Below the pieces are notes generated by a model. The model did not search any database. It had not been told where the DNA came from and was given only the letters and a program-made list of their open reading frames with translations. This document shows positions 51,916 through 60,281 of a stretch of DNA of 64,000 bases, one piece after another (the first letter of the stretch is position 1; every line of letters starts with the position of its first letter). Location: contig DFMO01000006.1 of assembly GCA_002375695.1 (NCBI GenBank), forward strand, positions 1 to 64,000. Reading direction: 5' to 3'. The translations under genes and the position numbers were made by a program. Origin of the DNA: Flavobacteriaceae bacterium UBA3591 (lineage in GTDB: Bacteria > Bacteroidota > Bacteroidia > Flavobacteriales > Flavobacteriaceae).

Positions 51916-54630
51916 TTAAAGTCTTTTATCGCTTTCTCTTCGCTTGTCGTATTTAATATCGCTCAATATCGAAGATTTAATACCAATAAAGAAATACCAG
52001 GCAGTGTTTATACTACCAATGGGTGTCCAGTTGAAACTCATTTGCCAGCTTTCTAAATCGCGTTGAAAGCGAAACTGGGTAAGGGTAACACCTTTGTTTT
52101 TAAAATCGTAACCCGTTGAAACCCCCACACTCCATCGCGGCGCGAGTTCCATATTGGTACTTACCATTAACGACTGGCTCGAAATTTCATTTTGGCGCTG
52201 GCCGTTGGCATAAGTAATGGTATACGCCAAACGCATGTCCCAAGGAATGGTGTAATTATACCAATCTACATTGGTTTTTTCGTCATCATCTTCGTCATTA
52301 TCTCTATAAATTTGCCCGTCGTAAATATCGGGTGCATCACCAAAGAGGTCATCGGGGCGCCCTCCATTTCTAAAAGTTTCGTTGTCTTGCCTGTTTAAGT
52401 TTTTATCGCCATCGCCTTTAAAATCTCTGCTCGAAAATGAATAGTTTATACTAACATTGGCATTGGTTAGTCTAAATAAACTTCCGCCATTGTTAATATT
52501 AAAAACATCAATTTTTTGATTGTTATTATCTAAGGCATAAGGGTCTAAACTTCCGCTAAAGTTAAAGTCTAATTTTGGAATAATTGGTACGCTACCCGTA
52601 AAACGAACGGGACTCCATTGCAATGAATCGCCCGCAACGTTATATGCCGTTGAAAAATTTAAGTTATTAAGAAGCGTAATCTTTTTAGGCTCTAAAGCAG
52701 TGGTATCTCTATCTCTAATTTTAGCGTCAAAAGTATTGCTTAACGATAGGCCAATATTGCTTGAGTAGATTTTATTTGGAGGCCCGTAGAGGGTATTTTC
52801 AAACCTAGAATACGGTACAACTTGCGCAGCCTCATCGGCGGTTTGCGGAATTAAAAACTCATCGTAATATTGATCAAAAGCTGGGTTGATATTGTAACTA
52901 ATAGCCGGACGCATTACATGCCGTATAGCTTGAATTTTTTTATTTTTCCCGAAGTTAAACAATCCGTAAAGGGTTGTTCCCAAGCTGGTAGAAAAGTTGT
53001 AAGTTCTATAGCTTTCAAACCCAGAAACGGTGTCTTGTATCACCCCGCCTAAACCGTTATTAATGGTTTCATCAAAACGTTTTCGCGTACTTTTTAAAAC
53101 CCAAGTTTCGCGGTAATTGGTCCCCATAGACGCACTAAGGTATTTAAAAATTTTAAAATTGGTTGTAATTGGAATGTTATGTTGTGCGCCAATTTGAGCA
53201 CTGTTAAACATTTCGGGTTTAAAAAATAGCGAATCTGTTGTTTGTATTCTGTTTTCCGCAGTTACGTCGTACTGGAAATTTATATTTTGAATAATCCCTT
53301 TTTTAGCACCATTTTTTGGGGCGAATGGATAAATTCTAGACACACTCGCACTTAAATTAGGCAACGACATAGAAATAGCTTGCGTATTCGTATTTTGCGA
53401 ATGCGTTGCTGCCAATGATAAATTAACTTGCGGTTCACCTTCAAAAGTTTTTGAATATGAAATTGACGAACTTAAGGTATTTACCAATGCACTTGCGTTA
53501 TTGGTTTGGTTAATAGATTCTGAAAAATATTTACTACTTCCTATATTTACAGAAGCAGAGAATCTTGAATTTGGACTGCTCTTGGCATCTTGACTGTGCG
53601 ACCACCGTATGTTATAAATACTGCTTTCACTAAAATTAGGAAAACCGCGCTCTTCTTCTACAAGTTTTTCGAATCGCGCACTTACATTTCCTTTAAATTT
53701 ATAGCGTTTAGCATACGAAGTCTCACCGCGTAAAGCATAACTACCGTTAGTGTAATAATCGCCTAAAATGGTTAAGTCTAAATAATCGTTTATGGCAAAG
53801 TAATAACCACCGTTTTGCACAAAAAAACCGCGACTGTTATTATCACCAAAAGACGGAATTATAAACCCAGAGGTGCGGTCTTCGGTTAAAGGAAAATAGG
53901 CGAAGGGTAATCCTACCGGGGTTGGAACATCGGCGATATACATATTTGTTAAGCCGGTAACAATCTTCTTTTTAGGAACAAACTTGGCTTTTCGCGTATA
54001 AAAATAATATTCAGGGTCGTCAATATTTTTTGAAGTAGTAAACTTAACATTTCGAAGATACACTACCGAATCATTCACCTTTTTAGTGACTTCCGAAATA
54101 ACTTTAAAACCACTTTGTTCGGTTCTACTGTTATATACCAGTGCTTTTTCCGAATTAAAATTATATCTAATCGAGTCTGGTTCTACTTTATTTGTCGCTT
54201 GTACAAAAACAGGACGCTGACTGTATACACCGCCACTGTCAATACCTTTGGCGTAAACTTCGTTTTTATTGTAATCTAAAATAATTAATCCGGCATCAAT
54301 GCGCATATCGCCGTATATAATATAGGCGTTATTATACATATAAACTTTGTTTTCTTTTCTGTTTAAAAAAACATAGTCTTCGCCGTAGTAATCTACTACA
54401 TCTGTTAGCGTTTCTTTTACAGGTTTTATAGAATCTACTTTTACCGTGTCTTGCGCTTGCTCATTAACCTCATTAACAATTGGTTTTAAATTGGTTATAA
54501 GGGTATCTTCTTTAGTTGTTTTTGGAAGATTTGCCGAATTTTTTTGAGGAAGATCCTGCCCATGCGCCACCGCGCTGCAAAGTAGCAGTATTGTTAAGAA
54601 AATTGTTAAGTAATGCCTATTGGTTTGCAA
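51916..54630 (-). CDS. lptD: LPS-assembly protein LptD-like outer membrane protein
   Basis: The protein (904 residues from TTG 54630) has a signal peptide (LQTNRHYLTIFLTILLLCSAVAHG, then Q). An OstA/LptA-like jelly-roll region follows (about 85-215, with NKVYMYNNAYIIYGDMRIDAG and GVYSQRPVFVQATNK), then a large LptD beta-barrel (about 230-900) including VGLPFAYFPLTEDRTSGF. It places lipopolysaccharide in the outer leaflet. The frame is open further to 54762 with another TTG, but a promoter element at 54679-54686 lies between, so I chose 54630. It is divergent from the amidase gene. Confidence 0.88.
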   Translation of the reverse strand: MQTNRHYLTIFLTILLLCSAVAHGQDLPQKNSANLPKTTKEDTLITNLKPIVNEVNEQAQDTVKVDSIKPVKETLTDVVDYYGEDYVFLNRKENKVYMYNNAYIIYGDMRIDAGLIILDYNKNEVYAKGIDSGGVYSQRPVFVQATNKVEPDSIRYNFNSEKALVYNSRTEQSGFKVISEVTKKVNDSVVYLRNVKFTTSKNIDDPEYYFYTRKAKFVPKKKIVTGLTNMYIADVPTPVGLPFAYFPLTEDRTSGFIIPSFGDNNSRGFFVQNGGYYFAINDYLDLTILGDYYTNGSYALRGETSYAKRYKFKGNVSARFEKLVEEERGFPNFSESSIYNIRWSHSQDAKSSPNSRFSASVNIGSSKYFSESINQTNNASALVNTLSSSISYSKTFEGEPQVNLSLAATHSQNTNTQAISMSLPNLSASVSRIYPFAPKNGAKKGIIQNINFQYDVTAENRIQTTDSLFFKPEMFNSAQIGAQHNIPITTNFKIFKYLSASMGTNYRETWVLKSTRKRFDETINNGLGGVIQDTVSGFESYRTYNFSTSLGTTLYGLFNFGKNKKIQAIRHVMRPAISYNINPAFDQYYDEFLIPQTADEAAQVVPYSRFENTLYGPPNKIYSSNIGLSLSNTFDAKIRDRDTTALEPKKITLLNNLNFSTAYNVAGDSLQWSPVRFTGSVPIIPKLDFNFSGSLDPYALDNNNQKIDVFNINNGGSLFRLTNANVSINYSFSSRDFKGDGDKNLNRQDNETFRNGGRPDDLFGDAPDIYDGQIYRDNDEDDDEKTNVDWYNYTIPWDMRLAYTITYANGQRQNEISSQSLMVSTNMELAPRWSVGVSTGYDFKNKGVTLTQFRFQRDLESWQMSFNWTPIGSINTAWYFFIGIKSSILSDIKYDKRRESDKRL

Positions 54631-54678
54631 TGCGCTGATGCTATTATTTTGTAGATTTGGCTCAGTATTAGAAATGGT

Positions 54679-54686
54679 CAAAAATA
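54679..54686 (-). promoter_or_regulatory. -7 element of lptD, fixing its start
   Basis: On the minus strand TATTTTTG matches TAnnTTTG. Transcription would start near 54673, about 43 bases before the TTG at 54630, and upstream extension to 54762 is therefore unlikely. Confidence 0.45.
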
Positions 54687-54931
54687 AACATATTTTTTGG
54701 GGTACGTTTTTTAAATTGAATTTTTTGAAAGAAAAGAAAACGTATGCCAAATTTGACCTCAAAGTAATAAGTTTTTTAAAGTAGCAATTTATTATTGCTT
54801 TAAAACGTTTAAGCAGTTTTAATCTTTGGTACGATTTTTACATTTAGTATTATAAAAACGCTTAAAATCCTTATTATTTTCTCGAGGTGTGTTTTTTAAA
54901 TTGTTCAATTTTTACAATTGTTAATAGCTGT

Positions 54932-56053
54932 ATGCAGACTAAAATATATTCCATTCTACTTGTTACATTTTTTACATTTTTATGCGCTCAACCGGTTGCG
55001 GCAGCTTTAAACCCTGTTAAGCCATTTGTTGTGGTTTTAGATGCAGGACACGGGGGCCACGATCACGGAAATACCGGAAACGGTTACAAAGAATCTGAAA
55101 TTGCTTTAAACATTGTTTTAAAAGTAGGTGCCGAGTTAGAAAAAATTCCGAATGTAAAAGTTATTTATACCCGCAAAACCGATGTGTTTATTGAACTGCG
55201 AAAACGGGCCGAAATAGCAAACAAAGCCGATGCCGATCTTTTTGTATCGGTGCATTGTAATGCGCATCACTCTAATGCCTATGGCGCCGAAACTTTTGTA
55301 TTAGGGCTTCATAAAAATCAGGCTAATTTTGAAGTTGCAAAAAAGGAAAACGAAGTAATTTACCTCGAAGAAAATTACGAAGAAAAATACGGCGGCTTCG
55401 ACCCAAACGCACCCGAATCGCTTATAGGAATGGTATTAATGCAGGAAGAATATTTAGACCAAAGTATCCTTTTGGCGAGTCTGGTTCAAAATAATATGAT
55501 CAACAATTTAAAGCGTAAAGATAGAAGTGTAAAACAAGCTGGATTTTGGGTTTTACACAATACTTATATGCCAAGCGTTTTAATTGAAGTAGGTTTTCTT
55601 ACCAATAAAAGTGAAGGAGCTTATTTAAATTCGGCGCGTGGACAAGCCGAAATGTCGCGAGAAATTGGCAATGCTATAAAATCATATATTAATAGTTTAT
55701 CTATTTCAACCGAAAAAATAAGAGATCCCGAAATAGAAAAAATTCAAGTTGAAAAAACTATTGAAACTACCGAAGAAGATATCTACGACGATATTACGTT
55801 TAAAGTACAGTTGGCTGCCAGTGGTAAAAAACTAGATACACGGCCACATAACTTTAAGGGACTCAAAGATGTATCGCGAAAAAAGGAAAGCGGCTTGTAT
55901 AAATATTACTACGGAGAAACTTCAGATTACAACAAAATTCAAGTAATGAAAACTTTCGTACAGCAAAAAGGATTTCCTTCGGCATACATTGTTGCTTTTA
56001 AAAAAGGGCGGAAAGTTAATCTTTCGGAAGTGTTAAAATCGAAAGCCAATTAA
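54932..56053 (+). CDS. N-acetylmuramoyl-L-alanine amidase (AmiA/B/C type)
   Basis: The 373-residue protein has a signal peptide (MQTKIYSILLVTFFTFLCAQPVAA). Its amidase_3 domain (about 30-250) has zinc ligands in LDAGHGGHDHGN, YKESEIALN and SVHCNAHHS, and the catalytic Glu region VLIEVGFLTNKSEGAYL. A C-terminal domain (about 285-373, FKVQLAASGKKLDT...YYYGETSDY) looks like SPOR, which binds denuded glycan at division sites. It cuts the sugar-peptide bond of the wall. The ATG at 54932 is chosen over a GTG at 54887 because it directly precedes the signal peptide. First gene of a long rightward run. Confidence 0.93.
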   Translation: MQTKIYSILLVTFFTFLCAQPVAAALNPVKPFVVVLDAGHGGHDHGNTGNGYKESEIALNIVLKVGAELEKIPNVKVIYTRKTDVFIELRKRAEIANKADADLFVSVHCNAHHSNAYGAETFVLGLHKNQANFEVAKKENEVIYLEENYEEKYGGFDPNAPESLIGMVLMQEEYLDQSILLASLVQNNMINNLKRKDRSVKQAGFWVLHNTYMPSVLIEVGFLTNKSEGAYLNSARGQAEMSREIGNAIKSYINSLSISTEKIRDPEIEKIQVEKTIETTEEDIYDDITFKVQLAASGKKLDTRPHNFKGLKDVSRKKESGLYKYYYGETSDYNKIQVMKTFVQQKGFPSAYIVAFKKGRKVNLSEVLKSKAN

Positions 56054-56107
56054 TGTGCATTCTTTATATTTATCGCTTAAATTTGTTTACAATCTAAATC
56101 TAATCAT

Positions 56108-57055
56108 TTGAAACTATCGAAAGAAGTTAAAACTGGAATCCTGGCCATTGGCGCTATAATGTTGTTAATCTTTGGGTATAGCTATCTTAAAGGCACAAAT
56201 TTACTGGATAAAAGCCGCGAGTTTTACGTAAAATACGATAATGTTGAAGGCTTGGCACAAGCTGCTCCCGTGACCATAAATGGCCTTACCGTTGGAAAAG
56301 TTCAAGACATTACTTTTGCTAATAGTAAAGGAGGTTTGGTAGTAAAATTTACCGTTGAAAAAGATTTTGATTTTTCCCGAAATAGTATTGTTAGAATTTA
56401 CAGTACTGGTTTAATAGGAGGGAAGGCACTTGGTATTTTTCCGCAGTACGATCAATATGTTGCAAAAAGTGGCGATACGCTTCGTGGCGATATTGAGGAC
56501 GGTATGCTTACTGCAGTTACAAAAGCTTTGGGCCCATTAGAGAAAAAAGTGAATAACACCTTGGCAACGGTAGATACATTATTGCTTAATGTAAATGCAA
56601 TTATTGACGAAGAAACTCGTAAAAACTTAAAGCAATCCATTGCAAATTTAAATACTTCACTAAATGCATTTGCAGGAGTTTCTAAAAGCATGAATCACAT
56701 TTTAAGTACTAATTCTGGCAAGTTAGATAATACCTTTACCAATCTCGATAAAACGGCGGGTAACCTTTCAAAATTGACTGATTCGCTTGCGCAACTAGAA
56801 ACAGGAAAAATTGTAGCCGATCTTCAAAATGTAGTGGATAAAATGGATAAAATTGTAGTTGGTGTAAACAATGGCGAAGGTTCTATTGGTAAGCTCTTAA
56901 AAGACGATCAACTGTACGAAAATCTTGAAGGCGCTTCTCGCCAACTCGAACAATTATTGCAAGATTTAAAACTTAACCCAAAACGCTACGTACACTTTTC
57001 AGTTTTCGGAAAAAAGAATAAAGAATATCAACCACCAGCCAATCCAGAGAGATAA
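56108..57055 (+). CDS. MCE/MlaD family lipid-transport protein, TTG start
   Basis: The 315-residue protein starts at TTG with a membrane anchor (about 9-27, GILAIGAIMLLIFGYSYLKG). It has one MCE domain (about 35-115, FYVKYDNVEGLAQAAPVTINGLTVGKV...IRIYSTGLIGGKALGIF) and a long helical tail with repeated KLTDSLAQLE-type helices. MlaD-like proteins carry phospholipids between membranes. Partner ABC genes (mlaE, mlaF) are not adjacent. It follows the amidase by 54 bases and precedes the iron-sulfur gene by 5, so it is in the envelope run. Family firm; cargo unknown. Confidence 0.9.
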   Translation: MKLSKEVKTGILAIGAIMLLIFGYSYLKGTNLLDKSREFYVKYDNVEGLAQAAPVTINGLTVGKVQDITFANSKGGLVVKFTVEKDFDFSRNSIVRIYSTGLIGGKALGIFPQYDQYVAKSGDTLRGDIEDGMLTAVTKALGPLEKKVNNTLATVDTLLLNVNAIIDEETRKNLKQSIANLNTSLNAFAGVSKSMNHILSTNSGKLDNTFTNLDKTAGNLSKLTDSLAQLETGKIVADLQNVVDKMDKIVVGVNNGEGSIGKLLKDDQLYENLEGASRQLEQLLQDLKLNPKRYVHFSVFGKKNKEYQPPANPER

Positions 57056-57060
57056 AAATT

Positions 57061-58365
57061 ATGCAGTACATTCCCAATATACTTTTTATAATAGCCTTAG
57101 TAGGAGGAGTAGGATATTTCACCTATAATATTCGTAAAGTTATTCGTAACATTAAACTTGGTCGTGAAGTTGATACCTCCGGAAATACATCAGAGCGAGT
57201 AGGGAATCTTGTTCGAATTGCTTTAGGGCAATCAAAAATGGTAAAACGTCCTGTTTCAGGATTGCTTCATATTATAGTGTATGTAGGTTTTATTATTATC
57301 AATATTGAAGTACTCGAAATTATTATAGACGGTATTTTTGGTACGCATAGAATTTTCTCCTCAATGGGAAGCTTTTACGGCTTTTTAATTGGTTCTTTTG
57401 AAATATTAGCGCTTTTAGTTTTTGTGTCGGTAACAATTTTTTGGATTCGAAGAAACGTAATTAAATTACAACGATTCTGGAAGCCAGAGATGAAGGGTTG
57501 GCCCAAAAATGACGGAAACTTTATTTTGTATTTTGAAATGGTGCTTATGGTACTGTTTCTAGTTATGAACGCTACCGATGTTGCCTTTCAGGAAATGAAT
57601 AATGGCAATGTTTTATCGCAATATATTGCAGGGTGGTTTAGTGGAACATCAGAAGCTACGCTCGCCGTAATAGAGCGTACTGCGTGGTGGCTACATATTT
57701 TAGGGATTCTGGTGTTTTTAAACTATTTGTACTTTTCAAAACACCTTCATATTATGTTGGCGTTTCCTAACGTATATTTTGGAAAAGTTGTTCCCAAAGG
57801 AAAATTTAAAAATTTAGAATCTGTTACAAACGAAGTAAAAATGATGATGGATCCAAATGTAGATCCATTTGCAGCACCGGCTGGCGATGCTGCCGAAGCT
57901 CCTGCAAAATTTGGTGCAAGCGACGTAATGGATTTAAACCAAATTCAACTTTTAAACGCTTATACCTGCACCGAGTGCGGCCGTTGTACTAGTGAATGTC
58001 CAGCAAATATTACGGGTAAAAAACTATCGCCACGTAAAATTATGATGGACACGCGCGACCGCTTAGAAGAAGTAGGAAAAAACATTGATAAAAACGGTGC
58101 GTTTAAACCAGATGGTAAACAACTGTTAGATGATTATATAACCCGCGAAGAACTTTGGGCGTGCACTACGTGTAACGCTTGCGTAGAAGCCTGCCCAGTA
58201 AGTATCGATCCATTGAGTATTATTATGGATATGAGACAATACTTGGTAATGGAGCAAAGTGCTGCGCCTAGTGAACTCAATGTGGCAATGACCAATATTG
58301 AAAATAACGGTGCGCCTTGGCCATATAACCAGATGGATCGTTTAAATTGGAAAGATGAAAAGTAA
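57061..58365 (+). CDS. Membrane HdrC/NarI-like protein with two 4Fe-4S clusters
   Basis: The 434-residue protein has five or so membrane helices in the first 230 residues, like NarI or the membrane part of HdrE, with histidines that could bind heme. A soluble dicluster ferredoxin domain (about 300-385) follows, with CTECGRCTSECP and CTTCNACVEACP. It probably passes electrons between the quinone pool and a soluble partner, the HdrB-like protein at 58934. The HdrB-like gene is separated from it by a HAD-like gene, yet all three are close on one strand. The substrate is unknown. Confidence 0.82.
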   Translation: MQYIPNILFIIALVGGVGYFTYNIRKVIRNIKLGREVDTSGNTSERVGNLVRIALGQSKMVKRPVSGLLHIIVYVGFIIINIEVLEIIIDGIFGTHRIFSSMGSFYGFLIGSFEILALLVFVSVTIFWIRRNVIKLQRFWKPEMKGWPKNDGNFILYFEMVLMVLFLVMNATDVAFQEMNNGNVLSQYIAGWFSGTSEATLAVIERTAWWLHILGILVFLNYLYFSKHLHIMLAFPNVYFGKVVPKGKFKNLESVTNEVKMMMDPNVDPFAAPAGDAAEAPAKFGASDVMDLNQIQLLNAYTCTECGRCTSECPANITGKKLSPRKIMMDTRDRLEEVGKNIDKNGAFKPDGKQLLDDYITREELWACTTCNACVEACPVSIDPLSIIMDMRQYLVMEQSAAPSELNVAMTNIENNGAPWPYNQMDRLNWKDEK

Positions 58366-58423
58366 GTTAAGTATATATCTGCAGCGGTAAAGAAAACTAT
58401 TACCTGCGGCAAAAAAATGTAAT

Positions 58424-58858
58424 ATGAAGAAAGAAGAAGTAGAAAAAATGCTGCGCCAAAAGGTAGAACAAGGCACACATTTGAGTCCAGTATTACCCGC
58501 AGAGATTAAAAATTACTTAATAGATATTGACGGAACGATAACCGAAGATATCCCAAACGAGGAACCCGAAAGAATGGCCACCTGCCTTCCTTTTCCCGAT
58601 GCTTTAAAAACCCTAAACAAATGGTACGACGAGGGTCATATTATATGTTTTTTTACTTCGCGTACCGAAGATCATCGAGAGGTTACCGAAAACTGGTTAA
58701 ATAAACACGGGTTTAAATATCACAGTTTATTAATGGGTAAGCCTCGCGGCGGAAATTATCATTGGATAGATAACCATATGGTAAGAGCCACACGGTATAA
58801 AGGAAAATTTACCAATTTGGTTGAAAAAGAAGTAACAATAAAAGTATTTGAAGATTAA
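58424..58858 (+). CDS. HAD-like phosphatase family protein (often mislabelled phosphoheptose isomerase)
   Basis: The 144-residue protein has HAD motif I at D34 and D36 (LIDIDGTITED), a motif II-like CFFTSRTEDH, a lysine in GKPRGGNYHWID and a motif IV-like Asp in WIDNH. The short cap and length fit small HAD phosphatases. Flavobacterial versions are commonly annotated phosphoheptose isomerase, which the motifs do not support. It sits 58 bases after the HdrC-like gene and 75 before the HdrB-like gene, inside the same run. Substrate unknown. Confidence 0.75.
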   Translation: MKKEEVEKMLRQKVEQGTHLSPVLPAEIKNYLIDIDGTITEDIPNEEPERMATCLPFPDALKTLNKWYDEGHIICFFTSRTEDHREVTENWLNKHGFKYHSLLMGKPRGGNYHWIDNHMVRATRYKGKFTNLVEKEVTIKVFED

Positions 58859-58933
58859 TTATAAATTTCAAAAACACGATGCTATTAATTAAAAATAGAT
58901 ACCCGTTTTTTGAAACCCGAAAATATAATAACT

Positions 58934-59725
58934 ATGAGTGAATCATTAAAAGTACCTACAATGGCCGAGTATGCCGCACAAGGCAAACAACCCGAAGTTT
59001 TATTGTGGGTAGGATGTGCAGGAAGTTTTGACGACCGCGCAAAAAAAATTACCAAAGCCTTTGTTAAATTGCTTCATCAAGCAAAAATAGATTTTGCAGT
59101 ATTAGGAACCGAAGAAAGTTGCACTGGTGATCCGGCTAAACGCGCTGGAAACGAGTTTCTATTTCAAATGCAGGCCATGACCAATATTGAAGTGTTAAAC
59201 GGCTATGGCGTTCAAAAAATTGTAACCGCGTGTCCGCATTGCTTTAATACCATTGGCAATGAATACCCAGAGTTGGGAGGTAAATATGAAATTATGCACC
59301 ACACTCAATTCTTAAAATCACTTTTATCAGAAGGTAAATTAAAGGTTGAAGGTGGAAAGTTTAAAGGAAAAAAAATAACCTTTCACGATCCTTGTTACCT
59401 TGGCAGAGCAAATAACGAATACGAAGCGCCAAGAGAACTTATTGAAAAACTTGAAGGCGAATTAGTTGAAATGAGACGCAACAAAAAACGCGGTATGTGC
59501 TGTGGAGCAGGAGGAGCCCAAATGTTTAAAGAGCCCGAAGACGGTAACCAAGATGTAAATGTTGCTAGAACAGAGCAAGCTATGGATACTAATGCAAATA
59601 TAATTGCAACAGGATGCCCGTTTTGTATGGTGATGATGACCGATGGTGTAAAAGCTAAAAATGCCGAAGAAAATGTTGAAGTTATGGACGTTGCCGAAAT
59701 GATTGCAAACGCCGAAGACCTATAA
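58934..59725 (+). CDS. HdrB-like (Fe-S)-binding protein with two CCG domains
   Basis: The 263-residue protein has two cysteine-rich CCG regions: WVGCAGSFDDRA with ESCTGDPAKR and TACPHCFNTIGNEYP, then HDPCYLGR, MCCGAGGAQMF and ATGCPFCMVMM. These bind the non-cubane 4Fe-4S cluster of HdrB or the GlpC/LutA type. It likely takes electrons from, or gives them to, the membrane HdrC-like protein at 57061. The frame is open to a TTG at 58910, but the ATG at 58934 fits the protein start better. Cytoplasmic. The redox substrate is unknown. Confidence 0.88.
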   Translation: MSESLKVPTMAEYAAQGKQPEVLLWVGCAGSFDDRAKKITKAFVKLLHQAKIDFAVLGTEESCTGDPAKRAGNEFLFQMQAMTNIEVLNGYGVQKIVTACPHCFNTIGNEYPELGGKYEIMHHTQFLKSLLSEGKLKVEGGKFKGKKITFHDPCYLGRANNEYEAPRELIEKLEGELVEMRRNKKRGMCCGAGGAQMFKEPEDGNQDVNVARTEQAMDTNANIIATGCPFCMVMMTDGVKAKNAEENVEVMDVAEMIANAEDL

Positions 59726-59792
59726 ACCTCCTTGCACGGTTTTAAAAAACAATATTGTTGCTGCAAGATTATGAATTAGAAAGAATTGTGAA

Positions 59793-60278
59793 ATGCTTAC
59801 AGATTTTAAAAACTTACCCGATAATTCCAGAATATGGATTTATCAAGCTAATAGAAAATTAAGAGACGACGAAGTATCAGAAATATCAAAACTTACCGAA
59901 GCGTTTTTAACCAAATGGACCGCCCACGGTGCCGATTTAGAAGCTGGTTTCGAAATAAAATACAATCGCTTTATTGTCATTGGTTTAAATCAAACTAATG
60001 CTACCGCTTCAGGCTGTAGTATCGATGCTTCGGTACATTTTATACAGTCGTTACAAGAGAAATTTGATGTTGACTTACTCGATAAAATGAACGTTACATT
60101 TTATTCGGGGAAATATATTGCCTATAAATCGCTTAAAGATTTTAGAAAAATGGCAAAAGACAAATCGGTTTCAAAAAACACGGTGGTATTTAACAATCTT
60201 GTAAATACCAAAGCCGAATACCTAGAAAACTGGGAAGTTCCGGCGCACGATAGCTGGCACAACAGATTTTTATCTTAA
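59793..60278 (+). CDS. Small conserved protein (often mislabelled ABC transporter ATPase)
   Basis: The 161-residue protein has DNSRIWIYQANRKLRDDE, FIVIGLNQTNATASGCSID and SVHFIQSLQEKFDVDLLD. There is no Walker A, signature or Walker B motif, so the common database name ABC transporter ATPase cannot be right. The conserved Trp, Asn and Cys residues in IWIYQANR and ATASGCSID suggest a small enzyme or binding fold of unknown type. It precedes the GH3 gene by 3 bases in the same run. Cytoplasmic; function unknown. Confidence 0.75.
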   Translation: MLTDFKNLPDNSRIWIYQANRKLRDDEVSEISKLTEAFLTKWTAHGADLEAGFEIKYNRFIVIGLNQTNATASGCSIDASVHFIQSLQEKFDVDLLDKMNVTFYSGKYIAYKSLKDFRKMAKDKSVSKNTVVFNNLVNTKAEYLENWEVPAHDSWHNRFLS

Positions 60279-60281
60279 AAA

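Noticed and set aside
54631..54762. Upstream extension of LptD by 44 residues
   Set aside because: It begins upstream of the candidate promoter and would place residues before the signal peptide.
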